Of a stretch of DNA of 64,000 nucleotides, positions 44,991 through 54,215 are shown piece after piece (the stretch's first letter is position 1; every line of letters begins with the position of its first letter). Under the pieces are notes generated by a model. The model worked only from the letters and a program-made list of their open reading frames with translations, was not told the origin of the DNA and did not search any database. Location: assembly GCA_040219735.1 (NCBI GenBank), contig JAVJRX010000020.1; one strand, given 5' to 3'. The position numbers and the translations under genes are program-made. The stretch comes from Coleofasciculus sp040219735. Lineage in GTDB: Bacteria > Cyanobacteriota > Cyanobacteriia > Cyanobacteriales > Coleofasciculaceae.

Positions 44991-46440
44991 ACTTCTCCCC
45001 CGGTTAAAACGCGGGGGATTCTAAGCAGATACTTTGGGACGGGCTGAAGCCGCGTCCCGTCGTTTTATCTTTTTAGAGTTCCAGAGGAAGACTCTGGATG
45101 GCGCAGTCAAAAACGCCCTACTGACCTTGGCTAGAGCAAGACCTAGCTGTATCTCTACTTTGCGGAGAATGTTAGCAGCACCATTAGCATCGGCGTTGAT
45201 AAATTCTCCATTTTTTGTGCGATACATTCCACGATGAACTCTTTTCCCACTTGGTTTCCACCCTTCCGGGCCTGAGCCGAATACAGGTAGAAAATCCTTG
45301 TCCAGAAAACTAGCCTTCGATGTATAGCTTTCTTCAGTTTCTATAAACTGAATTCCATATTGTTCGCACAATTGTCTGATTCTTTCTTTAAGACGAGTGG
45401 TAGGAATTTGAACAAATTCCTGATTATTCTTTTTGCCTAGCTCAATCCCATTCTTGTTGCCTTGATTCCACCCGAAAACAATAGTTCCAATCCGGCAATT
45501 TAAGCAGTGATTGACAACAATTCTTGCTGCCTTATTCACGGCGTCTCTAATTTGACGATTGCGTTTTTCGGTTAAGGATGCCAATTCTTCATTCCAGAAC
45601 CCTTGGGCTTTTCCTTTTTTTAGAGTTGCTACTCGCTTGTTATAGAACTGGTTTAGGCTCTTGAGCTTACGACCATCAACAATAAAGCTGGTTCCTACGT
45701 TAGAGACACAGGTTAGCCAGTTGTTTAGTCCTGGGTCGATTCCCAGGACTTTCTTTGCATCAACATCAGCTTGAATTCCAGGAATACTGTAGACAAACTC
45801 GGCATAAAAACAGCCATTGCGAGGCAGTATTCTTAGTTCTTTGATGTTTTTAAAGTCCAGATTGGACGGCATCGGAATAAAGAACTCCGAAAGCTTGAAC
45901 CAGGTTTTAACCAGTGTTCCTAGAGGAAAACGGATCAAGCCATTTTTGAACCTGAGGGCTTGCCTAGGATAAGCGACAACAGTCAGACCGCCCTTCTTTT
46001 GGTATCGGGGCGGTCTGGGTTTATCTGTTATCTTCCCTTTGTTAAATGCTTTGTTTAATCCTTGAAAAGATTTAAATGACTCGGCTACTGCTCTCAGCGT
46101 TTGTTGAGCGACCTGGGAATACAATGCTTGGAAGTGCTTATTGCTTTTGTACTCTTTTTCCAGGTCATACTTGCCGATTATTTGGCGACATTTAAACCAG
46201 ATCTGCCTGGCGTAATAAGTTCCGCAATTTGTTAGCTTATTTGCCTCGGAACAGATGTATTCCAAGACTGCCGCTAACTCGTCATCTGGAGTTAACAGTA
46301 CTTGCTGACATCCGTACAAGCTTATCACCTCCTTGTTTAGAGATATATTATATCACTGGTTAGAGAATTCGTGCAGGATTTATCCCGCTATCTGCACGAC
46401 GCAGCTCGTTTCATCCCCCGCTTGAAAAGACGGGGGCTTT
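44990..46440 (-). mobile_element. IS200/IS605-type element with tnpB only
   Basis: The tnpB gene is flanked by hairpins of the same type: right end 44997-45017 (CCCCC and GGGGG arms) and left end 46415-46436 (CCCCCG and CGGGGG arms). After the right-end hairpin the minus strand continues AGAAGTCAA, like the terminus of known elements. There is no tnpA. The exact ends are not determined. Confidence 0.6.
45021..46328 (-). CDS. tnpB: TnpB, RNA-guided nuclease of the IS605 family
   Basis: A 435-residue TnpB. The RuvC-like catalytic triad is present: Asp in VLGIDPGLNNW (about 197), Glu in FIETEESYTSKASF (about 328) and Asp in NADANGAANI (about 379). The N-terminal helix-turn-helix/WED-like half is normal. 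The zinc-ribbon cysteines usually found between the last two motifs are absent; that stretch reads FGSGPEGWKPSGKRVHRGMY. The frame is complete. TnpB proteins cut DNA using an RNA from the element's right end and help keep the element in place. Activity is inferred from intact motifs. Confidence 0.9.
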   Translation of the reverse strand: MISLYGCQQVLLTPDDELAAVLEYICSEANKLTNCGTYYARQIWFKCRQIIGKYDLEKEYKSNKHFQALYSQVAQQTLRAVAESFKSFQGLNKAFNKGKITDKPRPPRYQKKGGLTVVAYPRQALRFKNGLIRFPLGTLVKTWFKLSEFFIPMPSNLDFKNIKELRILPRNGCFYAEFVYSIPGIQADVDAKKVLGIDPGLNNWLTCVSNVGTSFIVDGRKLKSLNQFYNKRVATLKKGKAQGFWNEELASLTEKRNRQIRDAVNKAARIVVNHCLNCRIGTIVFGWNQGNKNGIELGKKNNQEFVQIPTTRLKERIRQLCEQYGIQFIETEESYTSKASFLDKDFLPVFGSGPEGWKPSGKRVHRGMYRTKNGEFINADANGAANILRKVEIQLGLALAKVSRAFLTAPSRVFLWNSKKIKRRDAASARPKVSA

Positions 46441-46494
46441 CACCATCGCTTTTCGGTAATCTTTGGGTTAATCTGCTCCTTATAACGATGAACA

Positions 46495-46552
46495 AGGGCG
46501 GGTTTTGTTGTTCCGTTACCGGTGAGACAGGGCGAGTTTTGTTGTTCCGTTA
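46495..46552. repeat. 34-bp period repeat, two units
   Basis: AGGGCG(G/A)GTTTTGTTGTTCC followed by GTTA occurs at 46495-46518 and 46529-46552. Similar GGGCGGGTTTT phrases lie at 20487 and 25695. The repeat is next to the left end of the TnpB element, after the phoU stop. Confidence 0.6.
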
Positions 46553-46617
46553 TTAGTAAAAAGCTAGCGCTAGTTCCTAACCCCGCCCCTACAATCTTCT
46601 GCCTCCTGCTTTCTTCT

Positions 46618-47286
46618 CTAGGAACGATGACCTGTGACAATATAGGTAACCCGTTGACCGATATTGGTCGCATGGTCAGCCATACGCTCGATATGACGAA
46701 TTGCCAAAACTAATAGTAAAATTGGCTCGACTACGCCTTTAATATCCCGCTGATAGGCTAATGTTTGATAAAGATTATCGTAGGCATTATCGACTTTATC
46801 ATCCAATACTTTAACCGCTTGTCCTGCCGTCGCATCTAAATCAGCTAAAGACGCCAAACTTGTTGCCAGCATAGCTTGGGCATGGTGGGACATTTCTTCA
46901 ATTTGGGACATACAAGGATGAGGCGGGTAAGCAAATAATTTTACCGAAATCTCCGTTAAATCTTCAGCATAATCACCAATGCGTTCCAAATCCCGGATTA
47001 GCTGCATAAAGGCACTAACCAGACGTAGGTCTTGTGCCACTGGCGATTGAAGTGTCAGCAGAGAGGCACATTCTATTTCAATATGACGGTAATAGCGATC
47101 AATTTGTTTTTCAATCGAGGTAATTGCCTCGATCGCCTCCAGATTTTGGTAAAATAGAGCTTGATGACCAAGGCGGAATGAATTTTCCACCAATGCGCCC
47201 ATCCGCAGAACATTCTGCTCTAGGCGGTTAAGACAGCGCTTAAAGTGATTGCGATCGCAATGGCGGTTTGTAGAAGATAGACTCAC
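46618..47286 (-). CDS. phoU: phosphate-specific transport regulator PhoU
   Basis: A 222-residue PhoU with two homologous three-helix bundles. Each has the metal-binding E/D-rich motif (about residues 80-115 DLRLVSAFMQLIRDLERIGD, and a second AIRHIERMADHATNIGQRV near the end). PhoU represses the Pho response by linking phosphate uptake to the sensor kinase. It is the last gene of the sphR-sphS-phoU run, 390 bp after sphS. Confidence 0.93.
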   Translation of the reverse strand: MSLSSTNRHCDRNHFKRCLNRLEQNVLRMGALVENSFRLGHQALFYQNLEAIEAITSIEKQIDRYYRHIEIECASLLTLQSPVAQDLRLVSAFMQLIRDLERIGDYAEDLTEISVKLFAYPPHPCMSQIEEMSHHAQAMLATSLASLADLDATAGQAVKVLDDKVDNAYDNLYQTLAYQRDIKGVVEPILLLVLAIRHIERMADHATNIGQRVTYIVTGHRS

Positions 47287-47675
47287 CTCATTTGCCCTAA
47301 GACGAATAATTGTGTCTACTACTATTGATAGCAGATCAAGGTTAAATTGTAGTAAAGTAATCTGCTGGCAAGGTGGGAGAAGTGTGGAGTTTTGAGTGTT
47401 GACCCTTCACGACCTTCGAGTGCATGGTGCGTGAGTTCACTCTCTTGCCTCCTCCGCTTCCCTGCTTCCCATCTCCCTCAAGACAGTTGAACTCCCTTGT
47501 CTCCCCTTCTACCATCTCATACACCTCACCTCGGAAGCCGATGCAGACAGGTTGTGACCAACCACTCTCAAAGGAGACGGTCAAAACACATTACCATGGG
47601 CTGGCACAAAAATCCTGTATCTTAGTTAAGATTTTGCACTACACAGACGAATTACAAATGACAAATGACAAATTA
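47287..47675. other. spacer between sphS and phoU
   Basis: About 390 bp with no convincing gene. An 80-codon minus-strand frame (47342-47584) has protein-like length but a composition typical of spacer. CTACCATCTC/CTCCC-rich phrases occur near 47450-47510. phoU may have its own promoter here. Confidence 0.35.
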
Positions 47676-48980
47676 CTAATTATAAGGCAGTTGAATCTGT
47701 AACCAAGCTCCCCCGGTTTCTGGATGATTTTTAGCGTTGACAGTACCACCGTGAGCCTGAACGATTTGCTGGACAATTGCCAAACCTAAACCACTACCAC
47801 TGTTGCGACCCAATGTGGTTAAGTTCTCAGAATTTGGTTGACGATATCGCGAGGCATCTCCTCGATAGAGTCGCTCAAAGACGCGGGGTAAGTCATTGCC
47901 AGAAAAACCAGCGCCTTCGTCAATAATATCGATTTGCATCAGCGCTTTTTCTGTCAGATCAGGAGTTGTTGGGTTACTCACTTCAACTCGAATTGACCCT
48001 TGAGGTGGACTATGTTTAATACTATTATCTAATACATTCAAAAAAACCTGAGTGAGTCGAGACTCATCAGCTTTAATGGGTAAAGTATCGGGTCCACTAT
48101 AGGCAAGATGTAGTTGTTTTTGTTCTGCCAAAGGCTCCAAGCGCTGCCAAGCCGACTGAATTAAAGACTTTAAATCAAGAGATTTATAGGTAAGACTCTG
48201 ATTCGGATCGCGTTCGAGATGACTAAGTTCCAGCCAGTTTTGAATCAGATCGATCAACCGATTAATTTCTTGCAGAAGTTGCTCAACCCAACGGCTTTCT
48301 GGAGGGTTAACTCGTCCTTGCAAGGCTTCTGCGACTAAGCGAATAGACGTGAGTGGAGTTCTCAATTCGTGGGCTAAATCAGACACCCACTGATTTCGAG
48401 ATTCCGAGAGTTCAATCAGAGGTTGTCGATTTTCCAAAAATACACCAACTTGTCCCTTAGCAAGGGGCCAACCATAAGCCCGCAACATGAGCGATCGCAC
48501 CTCGCTCATCGCTGCACCATCCATACAGGCGGGATGAAATACCCACTCTTGGCTCGTCGATTGTTGCTGTTTACGAGTTTTCTCGATTAACTGATCCAGT
48601 TCGTAGGAGCGCACTACCTCTAGAAGTAAGCGAATCTGTCCAGGTTCCCAGCGGTCAATTTGCAATAACCGACGCGCCTGCTGGTTGCACCAAATTAAGT
48701 GATTGTCTTCGTCTACTTGTAAATACCCGACGGGCGCGACTTGGAATAGGGATTGAATGGCGTTGAGTTGGTCTTCTAAGACAAGGCGCTGCTGATTAGC
48801 TTGGGCAATGGCTCCCCGTAAACGAGACTCTAAAGAAAACGAGTTACTAGTCGAATCGACTGGCAACAACTCTAAGGTTTGCTTGAGCTGCTGTTTGGTG
48901 CGGTGTTGTAGCCATAAGCCAACCCCAATTCCTAGAGCTAGACCCAACAGAAATGTCAAGAGGGTCATGGGTGTGATCAA
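47676..48980 (-). CDS. sphS: phosphate-sensing histidine kinase SphS (PhoR-type)
   Basis: A 434-residue membrane kinase. It has one N-terminal helix (residues 4-24, PMTLLTFLLGLALGIGVGLW), a PAS-like domain (about 80-190, SLFQVAPVGYLQVDEDNHLIWC), a HisKA with phospho-acceptor His in DLAHELRTPLTS near 203, and HATPase motifs (NVLDNSIKHSP, DEGAGFS, SGLGLAIVQQIVQAHGG). This layout is that of SphS, which senses phosphate limitation with SphR. sphR lies 124 bp upstream on the same strand and phoU downstream, which supports the name. Confidence 0.9.
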   Translation of the reverse strand: MITPMTLLTFLLGLALGIGVGLWLQHRTKQQLKQTLELLPVDSTSNSFSLESRLRGAIAQANQQRLVLEDQLNAIQSLFQVAPVGYLQVDEDNHLIWCNQQARRLLQIDRWEPGQIRLLLEVVRSYELDQLIEKTRKQQQSTSQEWVFHPACMDGAAMSEVRSLMLRAYGWPLAKGQVGVFLENRQPLIELSESRNQWVSDLAHELRTPLTSIRLVAEALQGRVNPPESRWVEQLLQEINRLIDLIQNWLELSHLERDPNQSLTYKSLDLKSLIQSAWQRLEPLAEQKQLHLAYSGPDTLPIKADESRLTQVFLNVLDNSIKHSPPQGSIRVEVSNPTTPDLTEKALMQIDIIDEGAGFSGNDLPRVFERLYRGDASRYRQPNSENLTTLGRNSGSGLGLAIVQQIVQAHGGTVNAKNHPETGGAWLQIQLPYN

Positions 48981-49104
48981 TAAGAATGTTGCCGAGCGAT
49001 GGTTTAGATATTGTAACCTTTCGACAGGGCGATGTAGATACTCCTTGATTGTTACGGCTGATGTAGGTTAACACGCGATCGCTGGTGTCCCATCTAATTG
49101 AAGA

Positions 49105-49857
49105 TCAGCCAAATCGGTAGCCGAAGCCGCGAACGGTAATCAAGTATTCCGGTTGACTGGGGTCTTTTTCTAATTTTTCCCGCAGCCAGCGAATGTGAAC
49201 ATCGACGGTTTTGGTATCTCCGAGAAAGTCCGGACCCCAAACCTGATCGATTAACTGCTCGCGAGACCACACCCGACGAGGATATCCCATAAACAATTCC
49301 AACAGTCGGAATTCCTTGGGTGAGAAATTAACCTCCTCGCCACGCACCGTGACTCGGCATTCTTCGGGGTAGAGGGTAATGTCCCGTAACTGTAACGTCG
49401 GCGTTGGCGGTATGGAATTATAGCGGTGACGACGCAGAAGGGCGCGACAACGAGCGATTAATTCCCGCATGCTAAAGGGTTTGGTCAGGTAGTCATCGGC
49501 ACCGACTTCCAAACCCAAAACCCGATCCGTTTCACTGGCTTTGGCACTGAGAATCAAAATGGGGATAGAATTCCCTTTATACCGGATCAAGCGACACAGA
49601 TCGAGTCCGTTCACCTGAGGCAGCATCAAGTCTAGAATCAACAGGCTAAAATGGCACTCCTCGTTATTGGAGTCGCCCTCAGACAGAAGGGTTAAAGCAG
49701 TACGACCATCAGCAGCCGTCACCACGTCATAACCTTCCTCTTGTAGGGACAACATCAGCATTTCTCGGATGAGAGTCTCGTCTTCTACGACCAGAATGCG
49801 GTTGGATTGTGCCAGTTCTGGAGTGGAAGGGCTTTGCGGTAGATCGACAGAAAGCAT
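49105..49857 (-). CDS. sphR: phosphate response regulator SphR (PhoB-type)
   Basis: A 250-residue OmpR/PhoB-family regulator. The receiver has the acidic pair VVEDE, the phospho-acceptor Asp near 76 (LILDLMLPQ) and KPF after the last strand. The C-terminal winged helix ends in VDVHIRWLREKLEKDPSQPE and YLITVRGFGYRFG. Together with SphS it controls phosphate-starvation genes. Start at the first ATG. The divergent creatininase-family gene lies 312 bp away. Confidence 0.9.
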   Translation of the reverse strand: MLSVDLPQSPSTPELAQSNRILVVEDETLIREMLMLSLQEEGYDVVTAADGRTALTLLSEGDSNNEECHFSLLILDLMLPQVNGLDLCRLIRYKGNSIPILILSAKASETDRVLGLEVGADDYLTKPFSMRELIARCRALLRRHRYNSIPPTPTLQLRDITLYPEECRVTVRGEEVNFSPKEFRLLELFMGYPRRVWSREQLIDQVWGPDFLGDTKTVDVHIRWLREKLEKDPSQPEYLITVRGFGYRFG

Positions 49858-50169
49858 ATAGGGTAAGGAAATTGGGTATCTGAGGTTCTAAGCCAAGGTA
49901 TACACCAAAATCATGGTGTTGAAACTATATAGAAATAAAACTCTACGTCTAGATTGACACAAGATTCAGCTAGTGTGGCTATACCCTGTCAATTTTTAAA
50001 GACTTAAAACAATTTGCTTAAATTTATTGCCGATTCTTCTATGGTGGCATACACTAAGGATAGTGTAATACATGTCATACGCAAGTATGACAAAATGAGG
50101 GGTCTTACAGAAACAAAGCAGGGGGCTGGTAAGCCCAGTCCACCTGCTTTCACTTTTTTAGAAGGGATA
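49858..50169. other. divergent intergenic region, sphR and creatininase-family gene
   Basis: Holds both promoters. An open frame extends the creatininase gene upstream to 50014, but its sequence (residues 1-52) does not look like the family and it contains an imperfect repeat ATACACTAAGGATAGTGTAAT. No clear Pho box was recognised by eye. Confidence 0.35.
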
Positions 50170-50916
50170 ATGCTGCTACATTTGATGACCTGGATCGAGG
50201 TTGAGGAGTACTTGAAGCGATCGCCGGGGATTATTCTGCCAATTGGTTCAACGGAACAACATGGACCAACGGGATTAATTGGTACCGACGCGATATGTGC
50301 CGAAGCGATCGCGCGAGGGGTGGGTGAAGCGACCAATGCGATCGTTAGTCCAACGATTAGTGTGGGGATGGCGCTGCATCATACAGGTTTTCCGGGTACG
50401 ATGAGCCTGAAACCCAGTACCTTGATTCACGTCATCCAAGATTATTTAGTCAGCTTAACCCGGGCTGGATTTAGCCGATTTTTCTTTATTAATGGTCACG
50501 GCGGTAACGTTGCTACGCTAAAGGCAGCCTTTTCTGAAAGTTACGCCTATCTCTGGGATCTCAACATTCCCAACAGCGACAAGGTAAGATGCCGCCTTGC
50601 CAATTGGTTTACCTGTAATTCGGTTTACACGTTAGCCAAACAACTGTATGGCAATCAGGAAGGGTCTCACGCCACACCCAGCGAAGTCGCTTTAACTCAA
50701 TACCTTTATCCCGAAGCAATCAAACAAGCCCCCTTAGCCGCTAATGTAGCCTCTGGACATCCAATTTACGGTGCGACAGACTTCCGCCGTCGCTATCCCG
50801 ATGGACGAATGGGTTCTAACCCCGCCTTAGCCAAACCGGAACATGGTCAGAAATTGTATGAGGCGGCGGTGAAAGAAATGAGTCAGGCATATCTGGAATT
50901 TTTGCATACCGAGTGA
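50170..50916 (+). CDS. creatininase-family amidohydrolase
   Basis: A 248-residue protein of the creatininase/mycofactocin-amidase (MftE-like) superfamily. The metal-binding signature is present: ILPIGSTEQHGPTGLIGTDA with Glu, His and Asp, then GFPGTMSLKP, and INGHGGNVATLK with His. Members hydrolyse cyclic or linear amides, and in cyanobacteria the substrate is unknown. I use ATG 50170, which has GAAGGGA upstream and starts the conserved region, rather than 50014. Single gene. Confidence 0.85.
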   Translation: MLLHLMTWIEVEEYLKRSPGIILPIGSTEQHGPTGLIGTDAICAEAIARGVGEATNAIVSPTISVGMALHHTGFPGTMSLKPSTLIHVIQDYLVSLTRAGFSRFFFINGHGGNVATLKAAFSESYAYLWDLNIPNSDKVRCRLANWFTCNSVYTLAKQLYGNQEGSHATPSEVALTQYLYPEAIKQAPLAANVASGHPIYGATDFRRRYPDGRMGSNPALAKPEHGQKLYEAAVKEMSQAYLEFLHTE

Positions 50917-51107
50917 CAGTCTTCTAGAGACAGGTTAAACTCTTAATTACACCACGCCTGCTAGCAAAGGAAGCAGTACGGAATTGTTTTTCCTCGCTGC
51001 GATCGCGATCGGCGAGCGGGTTTGGTTTTGGGAGAGAGCGAGCGCTCGACTCCAGCTCACGATTTAGTTTGAGTGGGGGAGTGATTCCCCAGAGGAAGAG
51101 CAGAGGC

Positions 51108-52046
51108 ATGAGTGCGATCGACTTTACTGTCGCGATTTGTACCTATAACGGCGCGAATCGTTTATCAGAGGTTCTGGAAGGGTTGCGATCGCAGGAAGGG
51201 ACAGAGGATATTTCCTGGGAAATTATTGTCGTCGATAATAACAGCACTGACGATACAGCTAAGGTGGTTCAGGAATACCAAGCGAACTGGTCTGAACCTT
51301 ATCCCATTCATTATTACTTGGAACCTGAACAAGGACTAGCATTTGCTAGACGATGTGCCATCCGAGAAGCCAAGGGTGCTTTAATCGGTTTTCTGGATGA
51401 CGATAATTTTCCCAAACCCAATTGGGTGGCACAAGCTTATCATTTTGGACAATCTCACCCGAAAGCTGGCGCTTATGGAGGGCAAATTCATGGCAAATTT
51501 GAAGTAGAACCCCCGCCAGGATTTGAGAGAATTGCACGTTATTTTGCGATCCTGGAAGGAACGAAGATGTATTGTTACAACGAAAGGTATGCATCTACCC
51601 GCAAAAAGATGTTTCCTCCAGGAGCCGGAATTGTCATTCGCAAACAAGCTTGGATAGAGAGTGTTCCTGAACGTCCCCTGCTCCCTCAAACGAATGAAGA
51701 TTTAGAAATGCTATCCTACATTTGGCAGGCAGGATGGGAACTTTGGTTCAATCCGGAAATGGAGATTGACCATTTTATTCCTAAATCGCGTTTTGAGAAA
51801 GAGTATCTAATGCGTTTTTTCCAAAACAATGGTCGGCTGCGGTATCAGGTGCGAATGTTAAGCTATAAACCCTGGCAAAAACCTCTAGTTATACCCGTCT
51901 ATATGGTTAATGATTTACGGAAAATTGTACTGCACTTTATCAAATATCGGAAAGTATTGGAATCTGATAAAGTTGTTGCTGGTGAAATGGAGATACTCTT
52001 AAGTATTATGTCTAGTAATTTTTACAAGTTGAAAAATAAAATTTGA
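51108..52046 (+). CDS. family 2 glycosyltransferase, HpsE-like
   Basis: A 312-residue GT2 enzyme. It starts MSAIDFTVAICTYNGANRLS, with the GT-A nucleotide-binding IIVVDNNSTDD and the metal-binding DDDNF in IGFLDDDNFPKPNW. No membrane segment is needed for the catalytic part, though the C-terminus (LRKIVLHFIKYRKVL) may bind membrane. The sequence resembles HpsE of the hormogonium polysaccharide system. ATG 51108 follows AGAGG; a longer frame to 51069 is less likely. It opens a polysaccharide gene region. Confidence 0.8.
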   Translation: MSAIDFTVAICTYNGANRLSEVLEGLRSQEGTEDISWEIIVVDNNSTDDTAKVVQEYQANWSEPYPIHYYLEPEQGLAFARRCAIREAKGALIGFLDDDNFPKPNWVAQAYHFGQSHPKAGAYGGQIHGKFEVEPPPGFERIARYFAILEGTKMYCYNERYASTRKKMFPPGAGIVIRKQAWIESVPERPLLPQTNEDLEMLSYIWQAGWELWFNPEMEIDHFIPKSRFEKEYLMRFFQNNGRLRYQVRMLSYKPWQKPLVIPVYMVNDLRKIVLHFIKYRKVLESDKVVAGEMEILLSIMSSNFYKLKNKI

Positions 52047-52091
52047 AAAAGTTAATAATAGTCAAAATTAGGCATTATGCTTATAGAATTT

Positions 52092-53237
52092 TTATGATAA
52101 GTTGATTATTTTTTGTATTTCAAGTGAAAAATTACTCCAGCTTAGATGTTCAACAGTTTTCCTAATATCACTCTTGAGTTTAAAAGCCTGTTCAATTAAT
52201 TCACATATTACTTCAGCAGAACTATCAATATTAAATAGAAACCCATTGGCTCCGTGATTGATAAGATCAGGAGCGAATCCAGTATTGCTGGCAACAGGAA
52301 CAATATTACACATCATTGTTTCAATCAGGGGAATGGGACCACCTTCTAGCTTTGCGGGTGAGACAAAAACGTCCATTTTAGAATAGTGTTTAGGGTAGTC
52401 GGAGTAAGGCGCTTGAATGTAAGCAAAATTAGGTATAGCCTTCAATTCTGCAAATCTCTCATATTCTTCCCAGTTCCTACCAATGAGTAGGACTTTGCGG
52501 TGAGGTATTTTTTTAATAATGTTGAAAATACGATCAGGTTCTTTGCGGGGATAGTAAGCAGTACAGAAACCTACAGCACCCCGACCTGATCGTTCATGAG
52601 GCTGAAACATATCTGGATCAGCTGCTCCCAAAATATAAGTAACTTTTCCAGGCTTGACTCCACAGTTCACCATACGATTAGCAAACTGCGAACACATACA
52701 TATAACTTTAGTAGAATGATTCATAACATAGGCAAATTCTTCATCACGCATAATTCCCTTCGGATGAGTGTACCAAACGAAGGATTTGCTATGTCGAAGT
52801 TCTGGATACATTCGTAAGCAGAGAGTGAAGTAGGAGTAGTGAGCAAAAAAGTATGCCTTGGAACGCGGTAGAGGGGGAAGATTAGGGGTATAAGAAAAAA
52901 CATTTTTACCTTCGTAATAATAACCTGCACGTAAAAAGTAATACTTTCCAGGAAAATAATTTGCAATTTCTCTACAGATTGCCCCAAGAATCCAATTGAC
53001 ATCTCCTTTATTGATAATAAAAACTAAGTCATATTCATCATCTTCGTTACTATTTTTAGTAAATTGGTTAAATGAATCGCTAATCGTAGAGGAAGTCCAG
53101 TAAGGGATTTTATAATTATCTTGGTTTATTCTAAGAAGTACTTCTATACTAAGTGCCATCAGTTGATTTTTGGCTCTTATTAGTTTATTTTTCACGAAAT
53201 TATACATAATATAGTACCTAATTTTTTTGGGCAACAA
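52092..53237 (-). CDS. GT-B glycosyltransferase (family 1/4-like)
   Basis: A 381-residue enzyme with GT-B fold hallmarks in its C-terminal half: RSGRGAVGFCTAYYPRKEPD, KVLLIGRNWEEYERFAEL, and the donor-binding EX7E-like block VSPAKLEGGPIPLIETMMCN, then VPVASNTGFAPDLINHGANG. The N-terminal domain is rich in aromatic residues and AT-rich codons. It lies head-to-tail after the methyltransferase remnant. Acceptor and sugar are unknown; exopolysaccharide assembly is inferred from context. Confidence 0.78.
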   Translation of the reverse strand: MLPKKIRYYIMYNFVKNKLIRAKNQLMALSIEVLLRINQDNYKIPYWTSSTISDSFNQFTKNSNEDDEYDLVFIINKGDVNWILGAICREIANYFPGKYYFLRAGYYYEGKNVFSYTPNLPPLPRSKAYFFAHYSYFTLCLRMYPELRHSKSFVWYTHPKGIMRDEEFAYVMNHSTKVICMCSQFANRMVNCGVKPGKVTYILGAADPDMFQPHERSGRGAVGFCTAYYPRKEPDRIFNIIKKIPHRKVLLIGRNWEEYERFAELKAIPNFAYIQAPYSDYPKHYSKMDVFVSPAKLEGGPIPLIETMMCNIVPVASNTGFAPDLINHGANGFLFNIDSSAEVICELIEQAFKLKSDIRKTVEHLSWSNFSLEIQKIINLS

Positions 53238-53716
53238 TTAAGCAAGTCAAATAGTAATGACGTTTTTGTTTCATGGAAAGAAGCTTGCGGATTGATTTAC
53301 CTATCAAGCCAGATAGATTAAAAGCTTCTCTGATAAGATGATCCAAATATATTTGATTAATATAGTCCTTTTTCACTACCTTAAAACCTACACTTTGAAC
53401 CATATTTATAATAGTAGACATATTAAAAAATTGGACATGGGTTCTATCTTGCCAATGTGAGTAAATCAACTTGCTTTTATCCATTCCAGCAGTTATCTCG
53501 CAATTAGGTACGGTAAGAATAATATTTTTTTGACAAACCCTATAGTATTCTTGCAAAGCTTTCTTAGGATTTTGCAAATGTTCTAGGGTTTCAAATGACA
53601 GTATTGTCTCAACACTATTATCTTCCCAATTCAGATTATCTGCCTCTGAAACAGAAAATAAATTTGGCATTTCATGCCAGGTTGGATAAGTACATATATC
53701 GATTCCATCAAATAAG
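53218..53716 (-). pseudogene. C-terminal half of a SAM methyltransferase
   Basis: The frame from about 53716 reads FDGIDICTYPTWHEMPNLFS, then NSVETILSFETLEHLQNPKKA and LTVPNCEITAG, the second half of a class I methyltransferase. SAM motif I and the N-terminal strands are missing. It is joined, in a different frame, to the sulfotransferase remnant. It overlaps the next gene by 20 nt. An internal ATG (53670) could still be used, but the product would lack the SAM site. Confidence 0.75.
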
Positions 53717-54206
53717 ATTGAAGTATACGTCCATATTCGCCCATAGAAATATAACTACTATTTACTGCTAATAATCCCGGTAATGCTCGCGTATAATCTA
53801 AGGATTTTTCTGTTAATTGTTCACTAACAATTTCCTCGAAGCTTCGCCTTTCACGTTTTTGTCTTAAAAGATGCTTATAATGAGAAAAAGCGCGATCAAT
53901 AGGATTTCTTAATAATGCAATTAACTTTACATTAGGCATTATTTCATAAATACGTTGAGGAACTCGTGGATCAGGCATATACGAGGGTGAAGCTTTCCCC
54001 CACATCTTATCCAACGGCGCACCCTGAAAAACTTCATTAGCAAAGTTTTCCCATCTTTTCTTAAAGTAATAGTCAGAGCTAAAAAAAGAAGTTTCTTTTT
54101 CAGGAATCATGTAAATTTCTGGATGAGGTTGAAGGTATTTAAAAAGAGATGTTGTCCCAGCCTTCATCGCTCCTATAATTATAAAATCTAGATGTTTTGT
54201 TTGCAT
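53631..54206 (-). pseudogene. N-terminal part of a sulfotransferase
   Basis: Residues 1-~165 match the sulfotransferase domain. They show the PAPS P-loop-like motif IIIGAMKAGTTSLFKYLQPH, the 3'-phosphate motif LLRNPIDRAFSHYKH, and SSYISMGEYGRILQSYL. Homologues continue for another 80-130 residues. Here the frame instead runs out of frame into methyltransferase sequence and ends at 53631 with unrelated residues. The C-terminal half needed for full activity is lost. Confidence 0.75.
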
Positions 54207-54215
54207 ATTTTTTGA

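Noticed and set aside
47342..47584. 80-codon minus-strand ORF between sphS and phoU
   Set aside because: Spacer-like composition with CT-rich runs, no start signal, no recognisable family.
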